A stretch of 64,000 bases of DNA from Nocardioides ferulae (GTDB taxonomy: Bacteria > Actinomycetota > Actinomycetes > Propionibacteriales > Nocardioidaceae), in the NCBI RefSeq assembly GCF_003660455.1, contig NZ_QZVR01000009.1, positions 1-64,000 of the forward strand, in the 5' to 3' direction. The translations under genes and the position numbers were made by a program. Within the stretch, counting starts at the first letter, position 1. Each line of letters starts with the position of its first letter. This document shows, piece after piece, positions 52,725 to 62,328 of the stretch. Below the pieces are notes generated by a model. The model did not search any database. It saw only the letters and a program-made list of their open reading frames with translations, and was not told the DNA's origin.

Positions 52725-53978
52725 TCAGGCCACGAGCTCGACCGGGACCGCGGGTCGGGTCGCGGCGGCGTGGGCGGCCAGCCGGGCGACCAGTACGCCG
52801 GTCACGGCGAACCCGGCGCCCAGCACCGCCCACCCGGCCGCTCCGTGCTCGATGGCCGTGACGGTGACCACCGCGGGCGCCAGCATCCCCGCGAGCGAGT
52901 AGCCCATCTGGGACAGCCCCTGGTAGGCCCCCGCGTTGACCGGGTCGGCCAGCTCGAAGGCCAGCCCCCACCCGCCGGCCTCGGACCAGACCTCGGCGGC
53001 CGAGGCGACCAGCTCTGCGGCCAGCAGCACCACCACGGCCAGCACCACGCCCACGGAGCCTGCCGCGGCGTAGAGCAGACAGGCGACGCCGAGGAGCAGG
53101 CCGGCGCGGCGCACGGTGCGGCCGGCGACGAGCACGTCGTGGGTGCCCCGCGAGGCCCGCACCTGGGCGAGGGCCACGAACACCGTGTTCACCACCATCA
53201 GCGCCGAGATCATCACGGTCGGGGCCTCGGTGTGGCCGGCGATCCACAGCGGGATGCCGACGTTCTGCAGGCCGAACTGCAGCGCCATCACGGAGTTCAG
53301 CGCCACCGAGGCGACGTAGGTGCGGTCGCGCAGCGGCGAGCGCCCCACCGTCACCGCGCCCGTGGCGTCGACCGGCCGCCGCATCCGCACGGCCAGGTCG
53401 GGGATCCGCTGCCGCAGCCCGGTGAGCGGGAGCGTCGCCGCCAGCGCCAGGACGCCCGCGATCACCATCGTGGTCCGGTACGCCGCGGCGGAGCCGACGA
53501 GCAGCGCGAGCCCCGCGAGCACGGTGCCGAGGCCGATGAACACGTTGGTGACCACCCGGAGCCGGGCGCGCACCTGGACCCGGTCGGGGCCGGTGAACCA
53601 GCGCGCCAGCATGGTCGCCTTGGCCGATCCCTGCAGGGCGCGGAAGCCGACGGCGCAGCAGGCGATCGCGACGAACGAGGTGGTGTCGTCGGCGAGCACG
53701 TAGGCGAGCAGGGCGAGGCCCTGGAGCCCGTTGGCGACCACCTGCACCCGGTCGGCGCCGAACCGGTCGCTGAGCCGTCCTCCGAGGAAGGAGGCGAGCA
53801 CACCGACCGCTCCGGCGACCGAGAGGCCCAGGCCGACCGTGGTGGCCGACAGCCCGATCACCCGGGTGAAGAACAGCGCGCTGACGCTGTAGAAGAGCCC
53901 CGAGGAGAACGCGGCCGACATCGTCGCGAACGACAGCGCCCGGGCCACGGGGTCGGCGGGGAGCAGGGTGCGGATCAC
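52725..53978 (-). CDS. MFS transporter
   Basis: 417 residues, twelve predicted helices. Loop 2-3 carries LGGRLSDRFGADRVQV, the MFS G-x-x-x-D-R/K motif. No close subfamily is clear; drug export is a reasonable guess given the divergent DUF5937 regulator. It is convergent with trhA, 18 bp away. Confidence 0.87.
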   Translation of the reverse strand: MIRTLLPADPVARALSFATMSAAFSSGLFYSVSALFFTRVIGLSATTVGLGLSVAGAVGVLASFLGGRLSDRFGADRVQVVANGLQGLALLAYVLADDTTSFVAIACCAVGFRALQGSAKATMLARWFTGPDRVQVRARLRVVTNVFIGLGTVLAGLALLVGSAAAYRTTMVIAGVLALAATLPLTGLRQRIPDLAVRMRRPVDATGAVTVGRSPLRDRTYVASVALNSVMALQFGLQNVGIPLWIAGHTEAPTVMISALMVVNTVFVALAQVRASRGTHDVLVAGRTVRRAGLLLGVACLLYAAAGSVGVVLAVVVLLAAELVASAAEVWSEAGGWGLAFELADPVNAGAYQGLSQMGYSLAGMLAPAVVTVTAIEHGAAGWAVLGAGFAVTGVLVARLAAHAAATRPAVPVELVA

Positions 53979-54021
53979 GGACGCAGTTGTCCCACGCCGG
54001 GACCGCCGACCACCAACGATG

Positions 54022-54027
54022 TAGCGT
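54022..54027 (+). promoter_or_regulatory. -10 box of the DUF5937 regulator (leaderless)
   Basis: TAGCGT ends 8 nt before ATG 54036. It lies in an imperfect palindrome (aacgatgtagcgtt, 54016-54029) that could be the shared operator with the MFS gene. Confidence 0.45.
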
Positions 54028-54035
54028 TCTGCTTC

Positions 54036-55007
54036 ATGATCGAATACGAGCTGGCCGGCGCCGATCTCGGTGAGGTGCGGTTCGCGATCTCACCCCTGCA
54101 CGAGGCGGTCCTGTCACTGCGGGCGCTGCGGGAGCCCGGTCGCTACCCGCTGCACCTGCCTTGGTTGGCGGCCACCGAGCCCGCTCGCCGCGACCTCGAC
54201 CTCGAGCTGCTGGTCGCGCTCACCAACGCCGCGCTGTGGACCCCCGACTTCCTCACCCCGCGACCCCACTCCCCGCTGACCCGCTTCGAGGACGAGCTGG
54301 ACGGCGTGGCACGGACCCCGCTCTCGGTGGTGCGCGACGACCTCACCGAGGTGCACCCCGACGCCGACACCCGGCCCGAGGCGCTGGACGCGAGCACGAG
54401 CCGGCTGCTGGGCCGGATCGTGACCGCCCTGGCCGACTACTGGTCCGCCTGCTTCGAGCCCTGGTGGCCGCGGATGCGCGCGGTGCTCGAGGCCGACATC
54501 GTCCACCGCGGCCGCGTGATCGCGCGATCGGGACTGGCGGCGATGTTCGCCGACCTGAGCCCGCGCGTCCGGCTCGTCGACGAGGTGGTTCAGGTCTCGT
54601 TGTCCTCCGGTCACCACTTCCGCCGGAGCACCGCGGGCGAGGGCCTGACCCTGGTGCCCACGACCTTCACCCGCAACGCCTCGGCACCGATCTCGCCGGA
54701 GGAGGCCCCGGTGATCATGTACGCCGCTCGCGGGGTCGGGACGCTGTGGGCGGCCGAGACCGCCGGCCCGGTGCCCGGGGCGCTGGCGGCGCTGATCGGC
54801 GCGGCGCGAGCCCGGCTGCTCGGCCTGTTGGAGTCCCCGGCGTCCTCCACCGAGCTCGCGGTGCGGCTCGGGGTGACGCCCACCGCGGTCAACCAGCACC
54901 TGCGCGCGATGCGCGACGCCGGGCTGCTCACCTCGGCGCGGCACGGCCGGTCGGTGCTCTACCTGCGCTCCGAGCTCGGCGACGAGCTGCACGCCCGGGC
55001 GGGATGA
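54036..55007 (+). CDS. DUF5937 / ArsR-type winged-helix regulator
   Basis: 323 residues. The N-terminal 235 residues match DUF5937 (IEYELAGADLGEVRFAISPLHEAVLSLRAL, later DYWSACFEPWWPRMRAVLEADI). The C-terminal ArsR-like HTH is STELAVRLGVTPTAVNQHLRAMRDAGLL with wing RHGRSVLYL. It probably regulates the divergent MFS gene, 57 bp away. The ligand is unknown. Confidence 0.88.
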   Translation: MIEYELAGADLGEVRFAISPLHEAVLSLRALREPGRYPLHLPWLAATEPARRDLDLELLVALTNAALWTPDFLTPRPHSPLTRFEDELDGVARTPLSVVRDDLTEVHPDADTRPEALDASTSRLLGRIVTALADYWSACFEPWWPRMRAVLEADIVHRGRVIARSGLAAMFADLSPRVRLVDEVVQVSLSSGHHFRRSTAGEGLTLVPTTFTRNASAPISPEEAPVIMYAARGVGTLWAAETAGPVPGALAALIGAARARLLGLLESPASSTELAVRLGVTPTAVNQHLRAMRDAGLLTSARHGRSVLYLRSELGDELHARAG

Positions 55008-55016
55008 GGCTGAGGT

Positions 55017-57104
55017 TCAGCTCGGGGCGGCCGGCAGGGCCAGCCGGATCAGGGTGCCGGCACCGGCGGGGTTCTCGTCGGCCTCGACGGTGCCGCCGTG
55101 CCGTTCGGCGACCCGCTTGACGATCGAGAGCCCCAGCCCGGTGCCCTTGTAGCCGTCACGGTGCACCCGGTGGAAGGTGTCGAAGACCGCGATGCGCTGG
55201 TCGGCGGGGATGCCGATGCCGTTGTCGGCGATCTGCAGCTCGACCAGCTCCGGGTGCGCCCCCCGTTCGCCGGCCGGCACCCGGCGCGCGCGGATGTCCA
55301 GTCGCGGCGTGACGCCCGGCGCGACGTACTTGAGGGCGTTGCCGACGATGTTGTCGATCGCCTGCCGGACCAGCAGCGGCTGCGCGTGCACGACCGGCAG
55401 CGGCTCGACGGTGATCTCGGGCTCGACGCCTCCGGCCCGGGCCGCGTCGATGCGTTCGGCGACCACCTCGGCGACCAGCTCGGTCAGGTCGACGCGGAGC
55501 AGGGTCAGCTCGGAGCTGCGGGCCGTGGTGTAGGCCAGCAGGTCGCGGATCAGCGCGTGCATCCGCTCGGACCCCCGACGGATCCGTCGCAGGTGGCTGC
55601 GCAGCTGAACGACGTCCGGCTCCGGGCCGTCCAGTTCGTCCTCGAGCGCGTCGGACCACCCGTCGACCGCGGTCAGCGGGTTGAGCAGGTCGTGGGCCAC
55701 CACCGCGGCGAAGGAGGTCAGCTCGTCGCGCTCCCTCCGGACGGCGGTCACGTCCTGGGAGAGCAGCACCGCGAGCGGCTCGCCGTCGATCGAGGGCACC
55801 ACCACGGCGCTCAGCTGCACGATGACCGGCTCCGGCCGGTAGCGGGTGCGCAGCACGTAGTCCTCGGCCACCACGGCCTCACCGGCCAGGGCCCGCGCCT
55901 GCGGCAGCTCGTCGGGCCGCAGCCGGGGGCCGCCGGGTCGGCGCAGGTCGACGTCGTCGGTCGGCAGCCCCTGGTCGGCGGGGCCGCCGCCGAGCCGGAC
56001 GGCCGCCCGGTTGCGCATCAGGACCCGACCGGACCCGTCCAGCACGACCACGCTCTCCTCGGACGCCGCCAGGATCGCCTCGAGCATCTCCGCCTGGCCC
56101 CGCGCCTCGCGCTCGGCCTCCGCCAGCCTCTCGGTGAGCCGCTCGTTGGTGCGTCGGTGCAGCGCCAGGCTCATCGAGATGCCCAGGGTCACGGCTATGA
56201 ATGCCTGGATCACCGCGGCCTCGGCGACGGGGTCCGGGATCGTCGACAGCAGCCCCCGGTCGCCGATGGTCAGCCTCGCCACGACCCCGCCGGCCGCGAC
56301 CGCGTGCAGGTTCGCCACCAGCGGAGTGAAGCGAGCACCGACCCACGCACTGGTGGCGAGGATCAGGAAGGTGACCGGCAGCTCCTTCTCACCGAAGGTC
56401 AGCCAGCAGGCCACCAGGGTGGCGAGTATCAGCATCGCCAGCTCCGCCCACCGGGCGGCAGTCCACCGTCCACGTCGGGCCACCTCCGACCCGGGGTCCC
56501 GGGCCGTGCGGACGTGGCTGAGCAGCAGCAGCGCCAGAGGGTAGAACGCCACCACCGTGACCGTGTTGCGCACGGCCCACGCCGCCCACAGCGCCAGGTT
56601 GCGGTCACCCAGATCGGTCAGCGAGGCCGGTCCCAGGGCGCCGGTCACCAGCGCGGCGAGCATGGCGAAGAGCGCCACCCGGCCGAGGTCCTCCACGTCC
56701 AGGCGCTCGGCGAGCTCGATCGGCGAACGACTGCCCCCTCGCCTCTCCATCAGCCAGGTGAACAGCACGACTTGGACCACGCTGGCGGCTCCGAAGCCGA
56801 GCGCGACGGAAGCCGACGCGTGACTCTCCCCCAGCACGGCCACGTTGATCGTGAACAGCAGGCCGGCGGCGACCACGCGCCAGGGCAGCGGGCGCACGAA
56901 GGCGAACCAGGCCGCCGCGATCCCGGCGCCAGGGGCGAGGACCACCAGCAGGGTGTCGGGCACGAGCGTGACGCGGGCCAGCACCAGGGTGACAGCGTGG
57001 GCGACGGCGAACCCCACCGTGAGGAGGAGCAGCTGCCGGGGTCGCGCCTCCACACCGGTCGCGGGATCCGCGTCGGCGTCGTCGACCACCCGGTCCACGG
57101 GCAT
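55017..57104 (-). CDS. MASE1-type membrane sensor histidine kinase
   Basis: 695 residues. Eight or so membrane helices (about 28-310) form a MASE1 sensor, followed by a PAS domain (about 345-455), the HisKA helix with AAVVAHDLLNPLTAVDGWSDAL (phospho-His) and a HATPase: NIVGNALKYV (N box), IADNGIGIP (G1) and KGTGLGLSIVKR (G2). No response regulator gene is adjacent, so it is an orphan kinase. ATG 57104 has gagagga upstream; a longer frame exists but lacks an RBS. Convergent with the DUF5937 gene. Confidence 0.9.
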   Translation of the reverse strand: MPVDRVVDDADADPATGVEARPRQLLLLTVGFAVAHAVTLVLARVTLVPDTLLVVLAPGAGIAAAWFAFVRPLPWRVVAAGLLFTINVAVLGESHASASVALGFGAASVVQVVLFTWLMERRGGSRSPIELAERLDVEDLGRVALFAMLAALVTGALGPASLTDLGDRNLALWAAWAVRNTVTVVAFYPLALLLLSHVRTARDPGSEVARRGRWTAARWAELAMLILATLVACWLTFGEKELPVTFLILATSAWVGARFTPLVANLHAVAAGGVVARLTIGDRGLLSTIPDPVAEAAVIQAFIAVTLGISMSLALHRRTNERLTERLAEAEREARGQAEMLEAILAASEESVVVLDGSGRVLMRNRAAVRLGGGPADQGLPTDDVDLRRPGGPRLRPDELPQARALAGEAVVAEDYVLRTRYRPEPVIVQLSAVVVPSIDGEPLAVLLSQDVTAVRRERDELTSFAAVVAHDLLNPLTAVDGWSDALEDELDGPEPDVVQLRSHLRRIRRGSERMHALIRDLLAYTTARSSELTLLRVDLTELVAEVVAERIDAARAGGVEPEITVEPLPVVHAQPLLVRQAIDNIVGNALKYVAPGVTPRLDIRARRVPAGERGAHPELVELQIADNGIGIPADQRIAVFDTFHRVHRDGYKGTGLGLSIVKRVAERHGGTVEADENPAGAGTLIRLALPAAPS

Positions 57105-57200
57105 TGGTCCTCTCGTCTCGATCCGACCCCCGTGTCGGACGCTAGCCGACGCGCCACAAGCGGAGCTCTGAACAGGTGCCACGGTGGGTCAGACGGTGGG

Positions 57201-57920
57201 TCAGCCGGCAGGCCCAGAGGAGCCGGCGTCTCTCGTGGGAGTCCCATCGGCAGCCGCCGCGTGGAGATAAGCAGCCAGCAGCCGGTCGAGCTCGGCGAGC
57301 AGCCGCGGGTCTCCCTCGGGGTCTTCGCGGAACGCCTCGTGCATGAGCGCGTCGGCGGTCGCGAACGCGGTCCGGGCGACCAGCGCGGCGCGATCGTCGG
57401 ACACGCCGGCGAGCAGTCCCAGCTCTCGCAGCAGACGCAGCAGCAGCGCCGCCATCCGAGCCTTGTGCTCGCGGGTCTCCGGCTCGGAGTCGGGGCGCTC
57501 GCCGCGCAGGGCTCGCACCCCCGCGCTGCGCCGGTGCAGATCGGCGAAGGCCGCGACCACCACGTCCAGCTCGCCGATGCCGCCCGGGCGGCCAGCGGCC
57601 TCCTCGACGAGTCGGGCCAGCAGCCGTTCGAACCGCGCGTGGTAGCGGGTCAGCAGGGCCCGGGTCATCGCCTCCCGGTCCGGCAGGTATTGGTGCAGCG
57701 CGCCGACGGAGAGTCCGGCCTCGCGTGCGACGCCGGTGACGGTGAGGGCCGGCGCCCCGTCGCGCTCCAGCAGCCGTTCGGCGGCGGCCAGGGCTCGCAC
57801 CACCTTCTCCCGGGACCGAGCCTGGCGGGGCACGCGGTGCAGGACGGCGCCGTCGAACCCGCCGTCGTCGAACCCGCCGTCGTCTGCCCCGCCGCCGGAC
57901 GGACCGTCTGACGCGACCAT
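57201..57920 (-). CDS. TetR-family repressor
   Basis: 239 residues. An acidic, repetitive head (DDGGFDDGGFDG, about 14-25) precedes the HTH at about 35-80: VVRALAAAERLLERDGAPALTVTGVAREAGLSVGALHQYLPDREAM. The C-terminal ligand domain is helical. ATG 57920 has gggg 5 nt upstream; a GTG 6 nt earlier is possible. It is divergent from, and probably represses, the aldolase/kinase/GlpD-like operon through the palindrome at 57929-57952. Confidence 0.87.
   Translation of the reverse strand: MVASDGPSGGGADDGGFDDGGFDGAVLHRVPRQARSREKVVRALAAAERLLERDGAPALTVTGVAREAGLSVGALHQYLPDREAMTRALLTRYHARFERLLARLVEEAAGRPGGIGELDVVVAAFADLHRRSAGVRALRGERPDSEPETREHKARMAALLLRLLRELGLLAGVSDDRAALVARTAFATADALMHEAFREDPEGDPRLLAELDRLLAAYLHAAAADGTPTRDAGSSGPAG
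57851..57880 (+). repeat. 15-bp tandem repeat inside the TetR gene
   Basis: Two exact copies of cgtcgaacccgccgt plus a partial third unit. It encodes the repeated DDGGF head and could vary in copy number without a frameshift, since 15 is a multiple of 3. Confidence 0.85.
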
Positions 57921-57928
57921 CGTCACCC

Positions 57929-57952
57929 CAAATCAAACTTGACTCTGATTTG
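57929..57952. promoter_or_regulatory. TetR operator and divergent promoter
   Basis: Arms caaatca (57929-57935) and tgatttg (57946-57952) with a 10-bp spacer, and an inner tcaa-ac-ttga. TTGACT inside it (57939-57944) fits a -35 with GATGCT (57962-57967) as -10, 6 nt before ATG 57974. Repressor binding would cover the -35. Confidence 0.7.
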
Positions 57953-57973
57953 TTTCCCTTCGATGCTAGCCCT

Positions 57974-58648
57974 ATGCAGCGTGAGCAGGCGAGGACGGCG
58001 GTCGCCCAGGCCGCCCGCCGGTTGGCCGCCGAGGGCCTGCTGATCGGCACCGCGGGCAACGTCGGCGTCGCGCTGAGCGGCGCCGACGCCGGACTGATCG
58101 CGGTCACCGGCACCGGAGTCGTGCTCGCCGAGGCGGGCGCGGACGCCGTCACGGTCGTGGACGCCCACGGGACCGTGGTCGACGGCGCCCTCGCCCCGAC
58201 CTCCGAGCTCGACCTGCATCTCGACCTCCTCGCCCGCCCCGACGTCGGCGCGGTGGTGCACACCCACGCTCCGGTCTCCACCGCGCTCTCCCTGGTGCTC
58301 GACGAGCTGCCCTGTGTGCACTACCAACAGCTCCTGCTCGGCGGCTCGACCCCCGTCGTCCCGTTCGCGGTGTTCGGGTCGGCCGAGCTCGCCGACTCGG
58401 TGCACGTCGCCCTGCGCGATCGGCACGCGGTGCTGCTGGCCAACCACGGCACCGTCACGATCGGGCCGGACCTCGACACCGCCGTCGAGCGTGCCCTGCT
58501 GCTGGAGTGGGCGTGCACGCTCTACTGGCAGGCCGCCGCGCTCGGCACCCCCCGGGCGCTCACCCAGGCCGACCAGGAGGCGGTCATCGAGGCCGCCCTG
58601 CGCACCGGCTACGGCAGCACCCGGCCGGCCGCCGGCGACCGGCCATGA
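57974..58648 (+). CDS. Class II aldolase/adducin-family protein
   Basis: 224 residues. The phosphate-binding GTAGNVGVAL, the zinc His pair VVHTHAP and a later ANHGTVTIG, with PTSELDLHLDLL supplying the Glu. This is the FucA/AraD fold: zinc-dependent aldolases or 4-epimerases acting on phosphorylated ketoses, usually releasing DHAP. The exact substrate is unknown. First gene of a three-gene operon; ATG 57974 was chosen over an upstream TTG because it fits the promoter. Confidence 0.88.
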   Translation: MQREQARTAVAQAARRLAAEGLLIGTAGNVGVALSGADAGLIAVTGTGVVLAEAGADAVTVVDAHGTVVDGALAPTSELDLHLDLLARPDVGAVVHTHAPVSTALSLVLDELPCVHYQQLLLGGSTPVVPFAVFGSAELADSVHVALRDRHAVLLANHGTVTIGPDLDTAVERALLLEWACTLYWQAAALGTPRALTQADQEAVIEAALRTGYGSTRPAAGDRP

Positions 58649-59529
58649 CCCGATGGACCCTCGCCGACCTCGGCGACCCCGTCGCCACCGGACGCACCAG
58701 CGAGGTCTACGCCCATCCGGGCCGCCCCGACCGGGTCCTGAAGCTCTTCCACGGCGACGTCCCCGGGGAGGAGGTGGAGGCCGAGGCGGAGCACATCGAC
58801 GTCGCGGTGCGCGCTGGGCTGACCGGCGCCCGCTGCCACGGCACGGCGTACGTCGACGACCGCACCGGGCTCGTCCTCGACCGGCTCGACGGCGGCTCGC
58901 TGACCCGGGTCGCCGAGCGCAACCCGCTGCAGCTGCGGCGTAGCGGCCGGACCCTGGCCCGGCTCCAGGCCCGGATGCACGAGGTCGCGGCGCCCGACCT
59001 GACCGACGTCCGAGCCGCGGTGCTGCACGCACTCGACCAGGCCGCCCTGTCGTTCCTCAGCCCGATCGAGCAGGCCCACACCCGCGGCCTGGTGAACGCC
59101 CTGCCCGACGGCGACCGTCTGCTGCACCTGGACTTCCACCCCGAGAACGTCATCGTCACCGGCGACACCACCCCCGCCGACCGGGCCGGGAGCGCCGATC
59201 GAGTCGTCCACCACGTCATCGACTGGCAGACCGCCCTGCGCGGCGACCCCGCCGCCGATGTGGCCGCCACGTTCCTGCTGTTCCGCGACGCCGAGCTGTT
59301 CCCCGGGCTCTCCCTCGCCCGCAAGGCCGTGATCGTCGCCGGCCGCCGAGCGTTCTTCGAGTTCTACTGGGCGGAGTACCGCCGCCTCACCGGGCTGGGC
59401 CACGGGGCCGTGGCGGCCTGGCGAGCCCCGGCGCTGGTGCTGCGCCTGGCCTGGGACATCCCCTCCGAACGGGACCGGCTTCGTGCCGCGCTGCGCGCCG
59501 CCCTCGCCGCGGACGACGCTCACCGATGA
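58645..59529 (+). CDS. Aminoglycoside-phosphotransferase-fold small-molecule kinase
   Basis: 294 residues. RTSEVYAHPG (P-loop-like), VLKLFHG (Lys), LLHLDFHPENVIV (Brenner motif with catalytic Asp) and HHVIDWQTALRGDPAADVA (metal-binding Asp). Many kinases of this fold act on sugars, choline or amino sugars; the operon context (class II aldolase and GlpD-like enzyme) suggests a sugar or polyol substrate rather than an antibiotic. It overlaps both neighbours by 4 nt (ATGA). Confidence 0.85.
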   Translation: MTRWTLADLGDPVATGRTSEVYAHPGRPDRVLKLFHGDVPGEEVEAEAEHIDVAVRAGLTGARCHGTAYVDDRTGLVLDRLDGGSLTRVAERNPLQLRRSGRTLARLQARMHEVAAPDLTDVRAAVLHALDQAALSFLSPIEQAHTRGLVNALPDGDRLLHLDFHPENVIVTGDTTPADRAGSADRVVHHVIDWQTALRGDPAADVAATFLLFRDAELFPGLSLARKAVIVAGRRAFFEFYWAEYRRLTGLGHGAVAAWRAPALVLRLAWDIPSERDRLRAALRAALAADDAHR

Positions 59530-61169
59530 CCCCGTCGACGACCCGGCCGGTGACCCTGCACCGGTTCGTGGAGTCACCGCCACCGCCGGGCGCCCCGGCC
59601 TACGACGTGCTGGTCGTCGGCGGCGGGATCACCGGCGCGGCCCTGGCCTACGAGGCGGCCAGCCGCGGCTGCACGGTCGCGCTGGTGGAGGCCGACGACT
59701 TCGGCGCCGCCACGTCCGCGGCCACCGGCAAGCTGGTGCACGGCGGGCTGCGCTATCTCAAGCAGCTCGAGGTCCGGCTGGTGCGCGAGTCGCTGCGCGA
59801 GCGCCGGGTGCTGTCCAACATCGCCCCCAACCTTGTCCGCCCCTACCCCATCGCCCTGCCCGACGCCGGGCTGCTGGAGCGAGCCGGGCTCACGGCCTAC
59901 GACCTGCTCTCGTTCGATCGCAACCGGGTCTGGGACCCGGGCCAGCGGATCCCGCGGCACCGGCGGGTGCACGCCGCCGAGGCGTCCACATGGGGTCTGG
60001 GCACCGATCCGCACGCGCTGCTCTACCACGACTGCACGATGCCGAGCCCCGAGCGGCTCACCCTCGCCTTCGTGCGCTCGGCGGTCGCCCACGGCGCCGA
60101 CGTCGCCAACCACACCCGCGCGGAGCGGTTCCTGCTCGAAGGCGACCGGGTGGTGGGCGCCCAGGTGCGCGACGCGCTCACCGGCCACAGCACGCAGGTG
60201 CGGGCCCGCGTCGTCGTCAACGCCACCGGCCCGTGGGCGCACGACGTGCTGATGGGCACCCCCGGCACCGAGCGCGCCGCCGGCCGCCGGCCACCGGTGC
60301 GCTCGGAGGGCATCTATCTGGTGACCCGGCAGCTCACCGAGGTGATGACGCTGCACGTCACCCCGCACGGCCACTTCAGCTGCGCGCCGTGGCGCGGGCA
60401 CAGTCTGATCGGCCCCACCGAGAGCCCCTACCGCGGAGCCGTGCACGACTGGCGGCTGACCCGGCGCAGCATCGAGGAGTTCCTCGTCACGATCAACTCC
60501 GCCGGGCTCTTGCCGGTCACGCTGGGCTACGACGACGTGCTGTTCGCCTACGGCGGCCTGCGCCCGCTCACCGAGGTCGCCGGCGAGACCACCTACGACG
60601 CCTCCCGCGCCTCCGAGCACATCGACCACGCCCACGACGGCCTGGGCGGGCTGATCACGGTCACCGGCGGGAAGTACACCACCAGCCGCGGCTTCGCCGA
60701 GCACACCTACCGCACCATCGCGCGCAAGCTCGGCCGGCCACCGGGCCGCAGCCGCACCGCGAGGACGCCGCTGCACGGCTGCGACACCGGGCCGCTGCGC
60801 CCCTACCTGACCGCCGCCTCCGACCGGCACCGGGCCTTCGCCCCCGAGACCGTCCGGTACGTCGCGCTGCACCACGGCACCGAGCACGACCGGGTGCTGG
60901 CGCTCGCCGACCAGGACCCCGCGCTGGCCAGGGCCCTCGACGCGGACGGCGAACTGCTCGCCCAGGTCGTCGCCGCGACCCGCTGGGAGATGGCCCGGAC
61001 CCTGCGCGACGTGCTGCTGCGCCGCACCGGCATCGGCACCCTGGGCCACCCCGGCGACGAGGTCCTCGAGGCGGTGGCCCGGACCGCAGCGGCCGAGCTG
61101 GGCTGGAGCGACCACCGCACCGCCGCCGAGCTCGACGACGCCCGGCAGGCCCTGGCGCTGCCGGCCTGA
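59526..61169 (+). CDS. GlpD-family FAD-dependent glycerol-3-phosphate or polyol-phosphate dehydrogenase
   Basis: 547 residues. The Rossmann FAD motif DVLVVGGGITGAALAYEAASRG starts at about residue 28, followed by ATSAATGKLVHGGLRYLKQLEVRLVRESLRER, the GlpD-specific segment. GLRPLTE and GGKYTTSR near the C-terminal half also match. GlpD oxidises glycerol-3-phosphate to DHAP and passes electrons to quinone; EryB, which oxidises erythritol-4-phosphate, belongs to the same family. Being encoded with an aldolase and a kinase, polyol-phosphate oxidation is a real alternative. Confidence 0.87.
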   Translation: MTPSTTRPVTLHRFVESPPPPGAPAYDVLVVGGGITGAALAYEAASRGCTVALVEADDFGAATSAATGKLVHGGLRYLKQLEVRLVRESLRERRVLSNIAPNLVRPYPIALPDAGLLERAGLTAYDLLSFDRNRVWDPGQRIPRHRRVHAAEASTWGLGTDPHALLYHDCTMPSPERLTLAFVRSAVAHGADVANHTRAERFLLEGDRVVGAQVRDALTGHSTQVRARVVVNATGPWAHDVLMGTPGTERAAGRRPPVRSEGIYLVTRQLTEVMTLHVTPHGHFSCAPWRGHSLIGPTESPYRGAVHDWRLTRRSIEEFLVTINSAGLLPVTLGYDDVLFAYGGLRPLTEVAGETTYDASRASEHIDHAHDGLGGLITVTGGKYTTSRGFAEHTYRTIARKLGRPPGRSRTARTPLHGCDTGPLRPYLTAASDRHRAFAPETVRYVALHHGTEHDRVLALADQDPALARALDADGELLAQVVAATRWEMARTLRDVLLRRTGIGTLGHPGDEVLEAVARTAAAELGWSDHRTAAELDDARQALALPA

Positions 61170-61172
61170 GCG

Positions 61173-61928
<756 letters not shown>

Positions 61929-62016
61929 GTCCAGCCCCTTCCGATGCCGTGCCCCTCCTTGACACGGTCAGCCGAGCCGGGAGCGTTGACCAGAGGCGGA
62001 GGTCCTGACCCGCCCG

Positions 62017-62316
62017 TCAGCGATCGGGGTCGGTGGGCTGCTCGGCGCTGGGGATCGTGGTGCGCCGGGCCGGCTTGTCGGAGGGGTCGAAGAGACCGGC
62101 CTCGTCGGCGGCCTTGGCCCTCTTCAGCTGCTTGGTCAGGCTCCACCCGAGGAAGGCGACCGCGGCGACGCCCAGCAGGAAGATCGCGAACGCGGTCCAG
62201 CCCGCCTTGACGTCCTCGTCGTCGGGAGCCTGGTCGGCGAAGGAGAGCAGCAGCGGAGCGACACCGGTCGCCAGGTTGCTGAGCAGGTCGGCGGTGGCGA
62301 GGACGAGCAGCGGCAT
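62017..62316 (-). CDS. Small membrane protein next to mca
   Basis: 99 residues. One weakly hydrophobic start (PLLVLATADLLSNLATGVAPLLLSF), a clear membrane helix (TAFAIFLLGVAAVAFLGWSLTKQ, about 42-64) and a charged tail. It lies 12 bp downstream of mca, like the small membrane protein beside mca in mycobacteria (Rv1083, from memory). Function unknown. Confidence 0.75.
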   Translation of the reverse strand: MPLLVLATADLLSNLATGVAPLLLSFADQAPDDEDVKAGWTAFAIFLLGVAAVAFLGWSLTKQLKRAKAADEAGLFDPSDKPARRTTIPSAEQPTDPDR

Positions 62317-62328
62317 GGGGGGAGCCTC

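Noticed and set aside
58645..59529. Aminoglycoside-resistance kinase
   Set aside because: The fold is shared, but coupling with an aldolase and a GlpD-like enzyme argues for a metabolic substrate.
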